64,000 nt of DNA from Stutzerimonas stutzeri (GTDB lineage Bacteria > Pseudomonadota > Gammaproteobacteria > Pseudomonadales > Pseudomonadaceae). Location of the stretch: positions 3,162,001-3,226,000 of the forward strand of contig NZ_CP073105.1 of assembly GCF_018138085.1 (NCBI RefSeq), in the 5' to 3' direction. Under the pieces are notes generated by a model. It saw only the letters and a program-made list of their open reading frames with translations. It was not told the DNA's origin and made no database searches. The position numbers and the translations under genes are program-made. The stretch's first letter is position 1, and every line of letters begins with the position of its first letter. Positions 45,248-54,660 of this stretch are shown in pieces.

Positions 45248-46249
45248 TCATGCCAGCCGGTCGGCTGAAATCCGATGCAGGGTTCCGCTGCCCTGCTCGA
45301 ACGCGCTGATGTTGGCCAGTGTGGTTTCCGCGATATGGCTCATCGCCTCGCGGGTGAAGAACGCCTGGTGGCCGGTAATCAACACGTTGGGAAAGGTCGT
45401 CAGGCGCATGAACAGATCGTCAGCGATCACGCGCTGCGACAGGTCCTGAAAGAACAGCTGCTCTTCCTCCTCGTAGACGTCCAGCCCCAGCCGGCCGATC
45501 TTCCCGTGTTTCAGCGCGTCGATGACCGCCCTGGTGTCGACCACCCGCCCACGTCCCGTATTGATCAGCACGACACCATCCTTCATCCGCGCAATGGCCT
45601 GCGCGTCGATCAAATGATGGGTTTGCGGGGTCAGCGGGCAGTGCAGCGAGATGATGTCCGCTTCGGCCAGCAGCTTTTCCAGTGGCACGTAATGCACGAA
45701 CGCCTTGGCATTCGGGTCGGGCGCAGGATCGCTGGCCAGCACCCTGCAACCGAAGCCGTGCATGATGTCGGCGAAAATCAGCCCGATCTTCCCGATGCCG
45801 ACCACACCGACGGTCTTGCCGTACAGATCGAACCCAAGCAGCCCGTCGAGCGAGAAGTTGCCCTCACGCACCCGGTTGTAGGCGCGATAGGTCATGCGGT
45901 TGAGGCTCAGCAGCAGGGCCACCGCATGCTCCGCCACGGCATGCGGCGAATAAGCCGGGACCCTCGCCACGGTGATGCCGAGCCGTTCGGCTTCGGCCAG
46001 GTCGACGTTGTTGAAACCGGCGCAGCGCAACGCGATCAGCTCGGTGCCGCCGTTGTGCAGCTGCCGCAGCACCTCCTGATCGAGCCGGTCATTGACGAAC
46101 GCGCAGACACCCCTGAAGCCAGCGGCCAGCGCTGCGGTTTCCGCCGTCAGCGGTGGTTCGAAGTAGACCAGCTCGTGCCGAGAAGCCTCATTTGCCTGAT
46201 CGAGAAAAAGGCGATCGTAGGCTTTGCTGCTGAATACCGCGACGCGCAT
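45248..46249 (-). CDS. ldhA: D-lactate dehydrogenase (fermentative, D-2-hydroxyacid dehydrogenase family)
   Basis: 333 residues; the ATG at 46249 is 5 nt after AGGAGG. Reduces pyruvate to D-lactate with NADH. N- and C-terminal catalytic halves flank an NAD-binding domain with [10 protein letters not shown] (GxGxxG). Substrate-binding and catalytic residues fall in [15 protein letters not shown] (Arg), the Glu of [14 protein letters not shown] and the His of [12 protein letters not shown]. The 211-nt upstream region has no gene. Ordinary single gene in pseudomonads. Confidence 0.93.
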   Translation of the reverse strand: MRVAVFSSKAYDRLFLDQANEASRHELVYFEPPLTAETAALAAGFRGVCAFVNDRLDQEVLRQLHNGGTELIALRCAGFNNVDLAEAERLGITVARVPAYSPHAVAEHAVALLLSLNRMTYRAYNRVREGNFSLDGLLGFDLYGKTVGVVGIGKIGLIFADIMHGFGCRVLASDPAPDPNAKAFVHYVPLEKLLAEADIISLHCPLTPQTHHLIDAQAIARMKDGVVLINTGRGRVVDTRAVIDALKHGKIGRLGLDVYEEEEQLFFQDLSQRVIADDLFMRLTTFPNVLITGHQAFFTREAMSHIAETTLANISAFEQGSGTLHRISADRLA

Positions 46250-46460
46250 GGCCACCTCCTGCGAAAAGGTCTTCGGGCGGCGCTGGCTGGCCGCATCATT
46301 GCTCGTGCTGGCTCCGCAAACGCTGGCACGGCCGGAACATCAGGTCAGTCCGTCGAAGGACAGCGCTGAATTGGCCTCGTGCTGACGCTACGGACAACCG
46401 GTCGAGACCCAGAGCCGCCCTGCAACCAACGCAGCAGGATCGCCGCACGGCTGCGGTCAT

Positions 46461-47111
46461 TCACCCCAGCGACTCCTTCAACCACTGCCGTACCCGGCGA
46501 CGCTCACGGCGCGACAGCAACTGTTTAGTGAACGGGCTTTCGGGAATCAGGGCGCACGCTGGCCCACCGTTGTCGCCCAGCTGAAACCGGCGCAGAACAC
46601 CGATCGGGTGGCGCTCCGGGCCGTAGAACGCAACCGCGCGAATCTCCAACGTGTGGAACGTCCAGTCGCCAGCAGGCTTGTGGCCATGCAGTTCGATGCC
46701 GTGCTGCTCGGCGATGCGCCGCAACATGCCCTGGAAAGTGCCGATGTGGATGAAGTCACCGCTGCGCAACGGGCCCTGGTGCGTCGTCTGGTAGATCGGC
46801 AGATCAGGCGAATCGCCGTCTTCATCGTCGATGCTTTGCCGGATGTCGGTCACGTCAAGCTCCAGCGGGCCTTTGGATGTTTCGACACAGACCATCAGCT
46901 GGTTGATGAACATGGGCTCGGCGCTCATGTTGGAAATCAGACAGAGCGAACTCAGTCCCCTGCCGGCGCCACGATTGATGATCAGGCTCGGCTTGCGCTG
47001 ACGACGGAAGTTGAGCAGCAGCAGCTGCGCATAGAACACCCAGACCAGCAAAGTGCTGGCGGAAATGATCAGTGAGATCAGCTGGTGGTTGTCTTTCAGC
47101 CATTCGATCAT
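46461..47111 (-). CDS. Membrane-anchored hypothetical protein
   Basis: 216 residues. One N-terminal membrane helix (about residues 9-33, QLISLIISASTLLVWVFYAQLLLL), then a basic junction (NFRRQRKPSLIINRG) and a mostly beta cytoplasmic domain, ending in an Arg-rich helix (LLSRRERRRVRQWLKE). I recognise the overall type from other pseudomonad hypotheticals but no named domain. Confidence 0.75.
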   Translation of the reverse strand: MIEWLKDNHQLISLIISASTLLVWVFYAQLLLLNFRRQRKPSLIINRGAGRGLSSLCLISNMSAEPMFINQLMVCVETSKGPLELDVTDIRQSIDDEDGDSPDLPIYQTTHQGPLRSGDFIHIGTFQGMLRRIAEQHGIELHGHKPAGDWTFHTLEIRAVAFYGPERHPIGVLRRFQLGDNGGPACALIPESPFTKQLLSRRERRRVRQWLKESLG

Positions 47112-47277
47112 CGGTAGCCTCGATGCGTTGTGAACTGCTCAGACAGCACGAACCCCAGCCAGTGCCAGCCCTCACGACGATCGCAGACCATCGCCGCGAG
47201 CCGGGCGGCTGGTACGAACAATCCACCGGGGTGGCAGGTCCGAAGCTCAAAGCAGGTTCCGCCCCGGAGGACCATCG

Positions 47278-47550
47278 ATGAAGACCGCATTCCTGAGCAT
47301 TGCACTGATCGCAGCATTGGCGGCAACCAGCGCCGTCGCCAACCCGGACGCCGCCAGCGATCGGCAGGCCCCCGATCAGGCTCAGCAAGACCGCAACGGT
47401 GACGCTTCGGCGCATGGCTATCAGAATCCGACCGGCCCCGATCCCGACCCGCGCATGACTGACCAGGTCGGCGAAGACACCTTGGACCAGGACGACGAGC
47501 ACTCCACGCCGACAACGCAGGACGAGCGGCTCGAGGCGAAACAGCACTAG
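47278..47550 (+). CDS. Small secreted acidic protein
   Basis: 90 residues with a signal peptide (MKTAFLSIALIAALAATSAVA) and a short mature chain very rich in D, Q, P and E, probably disordered. GGAGG lies 8 nt before the ATG. No family recognised; divergent from the membrane-anchored protein. Confidence 0.7.
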   Translation: MKTAFLSIALIAALAATSAVANPDAASDRQAPDQAQQDRNGDASAHGYQNPTGPDPDPRMTDQVGEDTLDQDDEHSTPTTQDERLEAKQH

Positions 47551-47607
47551 CCTGGGTGTCAGCGATCCACCGGCCGCCCATCACCGGCTGCCTTCATCGG
47601 AAGCGAT

Positions 47608-47636
47608 CCGATTGGCCGCACGCGGCGGCCAATCGG
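47608..47636. terminator. Terminator-like hairpin between convergent genes
   Basis: Perfect 12-bp stem CCGATTGGCCGC/GCGGCCAATCGG with a 5-nt loop, between the small acidic protein gene and ggt. No T-run on either side. Confidence 0.6.
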
Positions 47637-47642
47637 TGACGT

Positions 47643-49310
47643 TCATGGTTTGACGACGAGGCCAACGCCGCGGCCGCGCGGATCCGATGCAGTCTGCAGC
47701 GCCTGCCCGTCCACGCGTATGGCCTGGATGTCGCCCATCGACCAACCCTGATCCTCAAGAACATACCCCATGGCTTTCAGCTCATCGGCAACTTCGCCTG
47801 TCAGCGGCGCATAGGCGTCGTAGTAAATGGTGTCCTTGGGCAGCAGCTGGTGATGAACGCGTTGCGCCGACACGGCCTCCTTCAACGGGAGCTTGAAGTC
47901 GTAGACGTTGTTCAGCACCTGGAAGATGGAAGTGAATATCCGTGAGCCACCCGGCGTGCCGAGGACCAGACTGACCTGTCCATCCTGAACGACGATGCTC
48001 GGGCTCATCGAGGACAGCATGCGTTTGCCTGGCTCGATGGCGTTGGCGTCACTGCCCACCACACCAAACGCGTTGGCTACACCCGGTTTGGCACTGAAAT
48101 CATCCATCTCGTCGTTAAGCAGGAAACCCGCCCCCTGGACCACCACGCCGCTGCCGTAGTCCCAGTTGAGCGTGTAGGTGTTGCTGACAGCATTGCCTTC
48201 GGCATCGACGATGGAGAAATGTGTGGTCTGCCGTGGTTCCAGTCCGGGCCGTACCTGCTCGGTGGGCGAGATTGCCGTCGGGTTGATCTCGCGGGCTCGA
48301 CGCGCCAGATAATCCGGCGAGGTCAGGTGGGCGACCGGCACATCGGAGAAGTCCGGGTCGCCGAGGTAATCGGCGCGGTCGGCAAATACCCGCTTCTCGA
48401 TTTCAGCAAGTAGATGAATGTAGCGCGCCGAGTTCAACTCGACGCCCTTGAAGTCGGCGGCGCGCTGCTCCTTGATACCGATCAGCTGGGCCAGCGCAAT
48501 GCCGCCGGAGCTGGGTAATGGCGCGGTGTAGAGGCTTTTGCCGCGCCAGTCGATGCGCATTGGCTCGCGCCACTGGGTGCGGTAGTCGGCCAAGTCGTCC
48601 TTGGTGATCAGCCCACCGTCACGCTGCATTTGTGCGACCAGCAGGTCGGCCGTCTTGCCTTTGTAGAAATCGTCCGCGCCCTGATCGGCGATGCGCTCCA
48701 GCGTCTTGGCCAATTCCGGCTGTTGGAAATTGATCCCCGGACGCATGTCGCCGAAGTACGCCTCGAAGTTGGTCGTACCGTTGAACAGCCCGATGGCATC
48801 CTCGCGGTATTGGAATTGCTGATCGGCCACTTCGAAGCCTTCTCGCGCGTAGCCGATCGCCGGCGTGATCAGTTCACTCCAAGGCAGCGTGCCGAAGCGT
48901 CGGTGGGCGTCCCATAGGCCCAACACCGTGCCGGGAACGCCAGCCGCCTTGGCGCCGACCAGACTCAGGTTCTCGATGACCTCACCCTTGTCGTCGAGGT
49001 ACATACGCTTGCTGGCTGCTTTGGGGGCCACCTCCCGGTAGTCGAGAAAGTAGGGTTTGCCGTCCATGTAGAGCGTCATGAACCCACCGCCACCGATGTT
49101 TCCGGCTTCCGGATAGGTGACCGCCAGCGTGAACGCGGTTGCCACGGCCGCGTCCACCGCATTGCCGCCGGCGCTGAGCACACCGGCCGCGACCTTGGCG
49201 CTATAGGCGTCCGGCGCTGCCACTGCAGCACCTTCGAGTTTGGCGCCGAGGGCGGCGTGGCTGTTGACGACAAGCAAAACGGTCAAGACGACGAAGAGAG
49301 GTGAACGCAT
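47643..49310 (-). CDS. ggt: Gamma-glutamyltransferase
   Basis: 555 residues, signal peptide of about 22 residues (LGA). Periplasmic Ntn-hydrolase that cleaves glutathione and other gamma-glutamyl compounds; it matures by self-cleavage before the Thr of RQTTHFSIVDAEGNAVS, giving large and small subunits. Other blocks: AGGNAVDAAVATAF, NIGGGGFM, PLPSSGGIAL and RMLSSMSPSIVV. AAGGA precedes the ATG. Single gene, downstream in direction of, but probably not co-transcribed with, the polyester hydrolase (240-nt gap). Confidence 0.95.
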   Translation of the reverse strand: MRSPLFVVLTVLLVVNSHAALGAKLEGAAVAAPDAYSAKVAAGVLSAGGNAVDAAVATAFTLAVTYPEAGNIGGGGFMTLYMDGKPYFLDYREVAPKAASKRMYLDDKGEVIENLSLVGAKAAGVPGTVLGLWDAHRRFGTLPWSELITPAIGYAREGFEVADQQFQYREDAIGLFNGTTNFEAYFGDMRPGINFQQPELAKTLERIADQGADDFYKGKTADLLVAQMQRDGGLITKDDLADYRTQWREPMRIDWRGKSLYTAPLPSSGGIALAQLIGIKEQRAADFKGVELNSARYIHLLAEIEKRVFADRADYLGDPDFSDVPVAHLTSPDYLARRAREINPTAISPTEQVRPGLEPRQTTHFSIVDAEGNAVSNTYTLNWDYGSGVVVQGAGFLLNDEMDDFSAKPGVANAFGVVGSDANAIEPGKRMLSSMSPSIVVQDGQVSLVLGTPGGSRIFTSIFQVLNNVYDFKLPLKEAVSAQRVHHQLLPKDTIYYDAYAPLTGEVADELKAMGYVLEDQGWSMGDIQAIRVDGQALQTASDPRGRGVGLVVKP

Positions 49311-49550
49311 GCTGCTCGATCCTTCTTGTTGATTTTTCTAGCCGGGCGACGGGAGGCGTACGCGTACGGTGAACAATCAACAAGATAGACGAGTATCGAG
49401 GCGAACCCGGGGCCGGCCGTGATCGCCGACGGGTGGCAAGCGCACCTGGCGAACCAGCGAGACGCACCATTGGCCGCTCGGCATCCGACGCAAAGCGCTC
49501 GCCCCAAGTCAGAGGCGAGCTGGACCATCCATCTGTCCAAACGCGCCGGG

Positions 49551-50447
49551 TCAGTAGTCGCAGTTTTCGCGGTATTCGGAAATCGCGAGGTTCGCTTCGT
49601 GGTTCGGGCCGCAGAGGAATGGGTCGTAGCGCCGATCGAAATCGATGAAGCGCTTCATCCAGGAAATGCCATACATCCCGAGCAGGTCTTCATTGGGGTA
49701 GCCGGAGTTGGCGCAGAAATGCGAGCCGCCGTAGATCTCAAGAAAGGCTTTCGGGGTTGTATTAGGGATCCGGTTATAGAACGGCGAGGCATGCGCCGCC
49801 ACCGGCGCCACTACATCGGCCCCGCACGCCAGGATCATCGTCGGCGTCTTGATGGTGCTGAAACTGTTGAGCCCAGCGTAGTACGGCGCCTGCGGGATGA
49901 TCGCATTCAGCGAGCGTTCGGTCGCGAGCTTGAGCGAGCCACCTCCGCCCATCGACCAGCCGATGACGCCCAGGCGCGCGCTGTCGATCTTGCCGGCAAT
50001 CGGACTGGAGCGACTGTTGCTCTGTTCGATGAGGTAGTCCAGCGCTCGGCTGAGCTGAGTGGCGCGGCTATCGGGCTGGTCGTAGATGGTGTTGGTATTC
50101 ATGGTCATGACCACGAAACCATGGGACGCCAGACGCGGCCCCCACCATTCGATACTGTTCTCGTACGACAGATACCCCGGAATCACGGCGATGGCGCCCA
50201 TCCTTCCGCTGGCATTGGTGGGGTAATGCACGGTGCTGTTGCCGAAGCCTTTGAGATAGCCGGACACCGAGAATTTGGCGACGCTAAACGGCCCGGATCG
50301 GCTCTTGAGCGAAGCAACAGTCGGATTAGGCCCGCGTGCGCAATCGGTGCAAGGTGCGGACGGGCCCGGGGCGGATAACGCGTAGGCGCTTGCCAATAGC
50401 GAAGTGATCAGCAGCGCAGTTCTCACCATCGATGTTTTGATCTTCAT
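49551..50447 (-). CDS. Secreted PETase-like polyester hydrolase (cutinase family, type IIa)
   Basis: 298 residues, signal peptide ending ALSA (about 25 residues), mature region closely matching IsPETase: RGPNPTVASL, YPTNASGRMGAIAVIPGY, WWGPRLASHGFVV and GWSMGGGGSL. Catalytic triad S165, D211 and H243; oxyanion residues Y92 and M166; W164 beside the nucleophile as in PETase. Both PETase disulfides are possible (C208-C245 and C279-C296), and the loop after the His has PETase length. PETase W185 corresponds to Y189 and S238 to F244, the type IIa pattern. An extra CTDC (C33, C36) sits near the mature N-terminus. Natural substrate is probably cutin or another polyester. Divergent from an AraC regulator. 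Confidence 0.93.
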   Translation of the reverse strand: MKIKTSMVRTALLITSLLASAYALSAPGPSAPCTDCARGPNPTVASLKSRSGPFSVAKFSVSGYLKGFGNSTVHYPTNASGRMGAIAVIPGYLSYENSIEWWGPRLASHGFVVMTMNTNTIYDQPDSRATQLSRALDYLIEQSNSRSSPIAGKIDSARLGVIGWSMGGGGSLKLATERSLNAIIPQAPYYAGLNSFSTIKTPTMILACGADVVAPVAAHASPFYNRIPNTTPKAFLEIYGGSHFCANSGYPNEDLLGMYGISWMKRFIDFDRRYDPFLCGPNHEANLAISEYRENCDY

Positions 50448-50990
50448 TGAGTTCGCCTCTTGTTATTGTTTTTTACTAGTTCCCCTTACCAGCTCGCAGG
50501 CAAACGGCAAGCCTGCCGGAACAAAAACTAACAAGAGCGGCAAGAAGACAACAATCTGCGAACACGCTCAATTCGTACAAGCACTCACTTCCGAACCCGC
50601 CGCCTAGCTATCTACGACCAATGGGCTGCGCAACTACCGGCAGCAAAAAAAGTTCCGTAAAAACAGACCGGGTGTTAGCACGCTCCATAGGTGATTAGGT
50701 CGAAGCCACCGGCCTTTGCGCCAGCATTCATGGGCTTCGGCACAAGACACGTGCAGCGCCGAGCCAGGCGAAAGACCGTCACAATCAGGGATATGAATAA
50801 GTTTTGATAACTTTTCGCTCATCCATAAGCCTGGAGCGATCACAGTCTCACCCGCTTACCGTGCCGCACTTTGACAGCCCTGTAGCGGTCACTATACTCA
50901 GTCGCAGTTTCTCCCAGTTAAGTTAATCGAATTATATTAAGGTGATTTAACGTAATTCACCCCTTCACTAAAAATAATAAGTAACGAACC
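50448..50990. promoter_or_regulatory. AT-richer divergent regulatory gap with a palindromic operator candidate
   Basis: 543 nt between the polyester hydrolase and AraC genes. GGTGATTTAACGTAATTCACC (split as GGTGATT-TAACGT-AATTCACC, 50941-50961) is an inverted repeat about 30 nt before the AraC start. The surrounding sequence (50920-50990) is the most AT-rich here. No convincing gene; a frame at 50634-50843 on the minus strand has no ribosome site. Confidence 0.4.
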
Positions 50991-51824
50991 ATGAGCCATT
51001 CGGGTTCCAACCAAGATCGAGGGCCTGCGCTGGTCTATGTTTCAAGCAGGCGCTATATCTACCTCGGGCGCACCCAGTTGCGCATCAGGGATTTGCATTC
51101 GGCCGCTTCGTCATTATTGGTTTGTCTTGAAGGGTCTGTGAGATTTCAGGTACCGGGCGACGACCACTGGACAAGGGCCAAGAGCATTCTCATTCCGGCG
51201 GGTACCCGGATCAGCATAGAGAACCAGGGAGGCGTGATATCGGCCTGTTACCTGGACGCAACGAAGCCGGACTTTCAGGTGTTGAGGCGCCGAATGGCAT
51301 CGATCATGTCAGGGGTTTACTACAACCTCGTGGGCGAGAACCTTTTCGCGGAAAATCTCGTTCGGCTGCGCCATGACGCGCCGGATTTCGCCGAGGCCCA
51401 GCGTCGCATGGAGGCGCTGATCCATGACAGTTCAAACGCCAGCATGGCAACCACCGATCCTCGGATCACCTACGTAATCGAGCGGCTCAGGGATACCGCC
51501 TCACTGAATATTTCGGTCAGCGCGCTGGCAAGCGAGGTCGGCCTGTCGGAATCGGGTTTGATACGGCTGTTCAGCCTGCACGTCGGAACGCCACTGCGCA
51601 GGCATCGCCTGTGGTACAGGCTGATCGAGTTCGTCACGTTGACGCTGTCTGGTGTGCCCACCGCCTCGGCAATCAAGCAGGCGGGCTTTACCGACGCCTC
51701 GCATCTGTCTCGGTGCTATAGCGGTTTCTTCGGAGTCAACCTGTCCTATGCCTTCTCGAAAAGCGTCAACGCCAGATATATCGTCGAAAAGCCCCTCGCA
51801 CGGCTGCGCCATCCCTCCCGTTAG
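50991..51824 (+). CDS. AraC-family transcriptional regulator, divergent from the polyester hydrolase
   Basis: 277 residues. Cupin-like N-terminal half (LLVCLEGSVRFQVPGDDHW, SILIPAGTRISIENQGG) and a C-terminal AraC helix-turn-helix pair (about 170-265: LNISVSALASEVGLSESGLIRLF and ASAIKQAGFTDASHLSRCYSGFFG). Weak ribosome site. GC is visibly lower than in the flanking core genes. Position makes it the natural candidate regulator of the polyester hydrolase. Confidence 0.88.
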   Translation: MSHSGSNQDRGPALVYVSSRRYIYLGRTQLRIRDLHSAASSLLVCLEGSVRFQVPGDDHWTRAKSILIPAGTRISIENQGGVISACYLDATKPDFQVLRRRMASIMSGVYYNLVGENLFAENLVRLRHDAPDFAEAQRRMEALIHDSSNASMATTDPRITYVIERLRDTASLNISVSALASEVGLSESGLIRLFSLHVGTPLRRHRLWYRLIEFVTLTLSGVPTASAIKQAGFTDASHLSRCYSGFFGVNLSYAFSKSVNARYIVEKPLARLRHPSR

Positions 51825-51949
51825 AAAGACTCTCGCGCACCTGGCGCTGCCCCTTTTTTGCCCGGTTGACGGCCGACGTATCGCTTATGCGTACAGTCGA
51901 AGCTAGCCACTCTCGCGCTCGATGCAGCAGCCGATGATCTGCTTGCACG

Positions 51950-52141
51950 TCAGAAAACGTAACGAGTCTGACGCCGCTGCCACGGGCGAGCGACAGGAAG
52001 CGGTGCATCACCGACCATGCGTTGGGGGTGTGCAGTGATAGGAGCCTGGACTGGCGGAGCGACAAAATCCGAATGGCTCTCGTTAGCCGTAGCGCTGACG
52101 GTCAGGCCGAATATGACAAAAGCAGATTTGATATTTGGCAT
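51950..52141 (-). CDS. Small putative secreted protein
   Basis: 63 residues: likely signal peptide (MPNIKSAFVIFGLTVSATA) and a short Pro-rich chain. AAAAGGA lies about 8 nt before the ATG, overlapping an inverted repeat CTGAAA/TTTCAG. No family recognised; it could be a remnant in the accessory stretch between the AraC gene and the tRNA. The rest of 51825-52260 holds nothing I recognise. Confidence 0.4.
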   Translation of the reverse strand: MPNIKSAFVIFGLTVSATANESHSDFVAPPVQAPITAHPQRMVGDAPLPVARPWQRRQTRYVF

Positions 52142-52260
52142 CTGAAATCCTTTTCAGAAAGCTGAGAACAAGCCTGCAAGCAGGTATGAAGACGCCGAGG
52201 CACTTCTTATCCCGGATGCAGCTCACCCTCACGAAGGAATGGGTAGCAGAACCAGAAAAC

Positions 52261-52297
52261 AAAAAGCCCCGTAATTCATTCATTACAGGGCTTTTTT
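52261..52297 (-). terminator. Terminator of tRNA-Ser
   Basis: Stem AAAAAGCCCCGTAA/TTACAGGGCTTTTT with an 8-nt loop and A/T tails on both sides, 6 nt beyond the tRNA 3' end on the minus strand. Confidence 0.85.
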
Positions 52298-52302
52298 AAT
52301 AG

Positions 52303-52392
52303 TGGCGGAGAGATAGGGATTTGAACCCTAGGTACCCGCGAGGGTACAACGGATTTCGAATCCGTCCCGTTCGGCCACTCCGGCATCTCTCC
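52303..52392 (-). tRNA. tRNA-Ser(CGA)
   Basis: 90 nt on the minus strand, from GGAGAGATGCCGG to an encoded CCA. Anticodon loop TTCGAAA gives anticodon CGA. The long variable arm (GTACCCTCGCGGGTAC) is typical of serine tRNAs, and the T-loop GGTTCAAATCC is standard. It borders the lower-GC accessory stretch, a common integration spot. Confidence 0.97.
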
Positions 52393-52524
52393 AGCGGCGC
52401 GCATCATAGCAGTTCGCGAACGATTGTCGAACCCCACAGGGCTCTTTTTTCTCGTTATTCAGCGTGTTGCGTTGGTCTGAGCAAATCTGCTTGGTCAGCC
52501 TACGGCTGCAGTGAGCGGATTGGC

Positions 52525-53394
52525 TCAAGCGGTCAGGCGCGTCAGGGCCTCGCGATATTTGTCGGCGGTCTTCTGTGCGACATCGGCAGGTACCGGTGGC
52601 GCGGGCGGCTCCTTGTTCCAGCCGGTGGATTCAAGCCAGTCACGAACGAACTGCTTGTCGAAGCTCGGTGGGTTGGTGCCCTCCTGATAGCTGTCAGCGG
52701 GCCAGAAGCGGCTGGAGTCAGGCGTCAGCACTTCGTCCATGAGGGTCAGGCGGCCTTCTTCGTCGAGGCCGAATTCGAACTTGGTGTCGGCGATGATGAT
52801 GCCGCGGGTTGCTGCGTATTCCACCGCGGCGGTATACAGCGCTATCGAGGTATCACGCACCTGAGCGGCCAGCGCCTTACCGATGATGGACTCGCATTGT
52901 TCGAAAGTGATGTTCTCGTCGTGGTCGCCCACGGCGGCCTTGGTCGAGGGGGTGAAAATGGGTTGCGGCAGCTTAGCCGCTTCCTTCAAGCCCGCCGGCA
53001 GAGGAATACCGCAGACGGTCCCGGCCTTCTGATATTCCTTCCACCCGGAGCCGACGATATAGCCACGTACGATGGCTTCCACCGCCACGGGCTTGAGGCG
53101 CTTGGCCACCACCGCACGGCCTTCTACCAACGGCAACTCGCCAGCCGGGACCACATCCTCGACCTTGTCGCCGGTGAAGTGGTTGGGAATAAGATGGCCG
53201 AGTTTGTCGAACCAGAAATTGGAAATGGCGGTGAGGATCTTGCCCTTCTCCGGGATCGGCTCGGCGAGGATGACGTCGAACGCCGAGAGGCGATCGGTGG
53301 CGACCATGAGCATGCGCTTGTCGTCGATTTCGTACAGATCACGAACCTTGCCGGAGTAGATCTTCTTGAGGCTGAGGGCATTGGGGGTGGTCAT
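52525..53394 (-). CDS. purC: SAICAR synthetase PurC, long Ade1-like form
   Basis: 289 residues. Purine biosynthesis enzyme that ligates aspartate to CAIR using ATP. Motifs: [14 protein letters not shown] (ATP loop), [30 protein letters not shown] and [14 protein letters not shown] [15 protein letters not shown], then [13 protein letters not shown]. Length and sequence fit the eukaryote/Ade1-like class rather than the ~236-residue enzyme usual in pseudomonads. The ATG at 53394 is chosen at MTTPNALS; the longer frame lacks a ribosome site. Downstream of bamC with a hairpin between them. Confidence 0.94.
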   Translation of the reverse strand: MTTPNALSLKKIYSGKVRDLYEIDDKRMLMVATDRLSAFDVILAEPIPEKGKILTAISNFWFDKLGHLIPNHFTGDKVEDVVPAGELPLVEGRAVVAKRLKPVAVEAIVRGYIVGSGWKEYQKAGTVCGIPLPAGLKEAAKLPQPIFTPSTKAAVGDHDENITFEQCESIIGKALAAQVRDTSIALYTAAVEYAATRGIIIADTKFEFGLDEEGRLTLMDEVLTPDSSRFWPADSYQEGTNPPSFDKQFVRDWLESTGWNKEPPAPPVPADVAQKTADKYREALTRLTA

Positions 53395-53465
53395 GGCACT
53401 TCTCGCGGTTTGCCGAACCATCGCCGCGTTGCGCACGTGGCGATCGGATCTGTCATCAAACGAAA

Positions 53466-53491
53466 CAGGCGAAACCTGTAGGTTTCGCCTG
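53466..53491 (-). terminator. Hairpin terminator between bamC and purC
   Basis: CAGGCGAAACC/GGTTTCGCCTG, an 11-bp perfect stem with a 4-nt loop, followed on the minus strand by TTTCGTTTG. Ends or attenuates the dapA-bamC transcript before purC. Confidence 0.65.
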
Positions 53492-53520
53492 GATGGGTTG
53501 GGGCGGATCGATGCGAAGGA

Positions 53521-54621
53521 TCAGTCCAGGTTGTCTTTGAGCATAGTCAGCACGCGCCGCGCTACGTCGGCGGGTGCAACGGTATCCAGATCCTTGTCGA
53601 GGGCTACCTGTACATTGGCGCCGACATCGGTGACGCGGACTTGATAGCGCTCGGCGCGAGCCTCGATTTCCTCGCGATCCGGAGTCGAGCCGAACAGCCT
53701 GGAGAAGAAGCCTGGCTTCTCGTCCGGCTTCGCCGCCCCTTCCGACAGGTTGATGTAGTAAACACCCAGGGTGCGATCGAGGTCTTCGACAAGAATGTCG
53801 CTGGCAGCCAGGGCTCGGCCAACGCTCGACCAGGCGCGGTTGAAGTCGGTATCGAGCTGCAACACGGGCGAACCGCTGCCGGCTTCGCTGAGCGTCACAC
53901 GGCTGGGCGCATCAAAGTCACGCTCGGCGAGCAGCGAGGTCGAGCTGCCTTGGGCCGCACTGCTGTTCAGGCCCGCCTGCAATTCGTCGAGCAAGACGCG
54001 ATCAAGTTCGGCGTTAGCCGGCTCGTCGGGCCAGGCGACATCGGCACTGCTGCCCGCAGGACGCTGAACGCTCAGTACGTAGATTTCGCTGGTGTCACGC
54101 TGCACCCCGGGTTCGATGCGAACACGAACACGGGTTTCGCCTGTGCCCAGCCCAAGGTTGCGCACCAATGCCGGAGCCAATTGGTCGCGCGTCTGCCAGG
54201 CGGTGACGAACTCCCCCGTTTGTGAGCGCTCTTCGGCGATCTGGAAGCCGTTGTCGGTGAAGAACTGGCGCGTCGCGGTCCAGACCTGGGAAGGAGCACG
54301 CATGGCCACGAGCCAGCGGGCATCTTCAGATGTCTGCAGGCTGAAATCGCTGCTCTCTTCGGCGACGACCAAGCGCTGCGGACGCGGCACCTCGTATTCA
54401 CCGCTCGCACGGGTGTCGGCTACCTGTTGAGGAATAGGCAGCAGCGGTTCGATCGGTCGCAACCTGACGTCGGCCGGCGCTTGCATCGGCGGGACCTGGC
54501 GTGCCTGAAGATAGTCGCTACCACGGTCGCGGAAATATCCGTCTTCGCCCCAAATCCAGCCACAACCGCTGGTTCCAGAGATGATCAGGGCTAGGGTCGA
54601 GAGGCCGGCCAGTCGCTTCAT
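53521..54621 (-). CDS. bamC: Outer membrane protein assembly factor BamC
   Basis: 366 residues. Lipoprotein signal with cysteine at residue 20 (GTSGC). BamC is a non-essential lipoprotein of the BAM complex; the unstructured N-terminal segment ([20 protein letters not shown]) is the BamD-binding part, followed by two helix-grip domains. AAGGAA lies just before the ATG. Follows dapA by 39 nt in the same operon, the classic dapA-bamC (nlpB) arrangement. Confidence 0.92.
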   Translation of the reverse strand: MKRLAGLSTLALIISGTSGCGWIWGEDGYFRDRGSDYLQARQVPPMQAPADVRLRPIEPLLPIPQQVADTRASGEYEVPRPQRLVVAEESSDFSLQTSEDARWLVAMRAPSQVWTATRQFFTDNGFQIAEERSQTGEFVTAWQTRDQLAPALVRNLGLGTGETRVRVRIEPGVQRDTSEIYVLSVQRPAGSSADVAWPDEPANAELDRVLLDELQAGLNSSAAQGSSTSLLAERDFDAPSRVTLSEAGSGSPVLQLDTDFNRAWSSVGRALAASDILVEDLDRTLGVYYINLSEGAAKPDEKPGFFSRLFGSTPDREEIEARAERYQVRVTDVGANVQVALDKDLDTVAPADVARRVLTMLKDNLD

Positions 54622-54660
54622 GCATGTTCCTTCATTGTCAAATCGGTAAGCGGAGCTCGC

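Noticed and set aside
50634..50843. 69-codon frame on the minus strand in the polyester hydrolase-AraC gap
   Set aside because: No ribosome site, odd composition and no recognisable domain.
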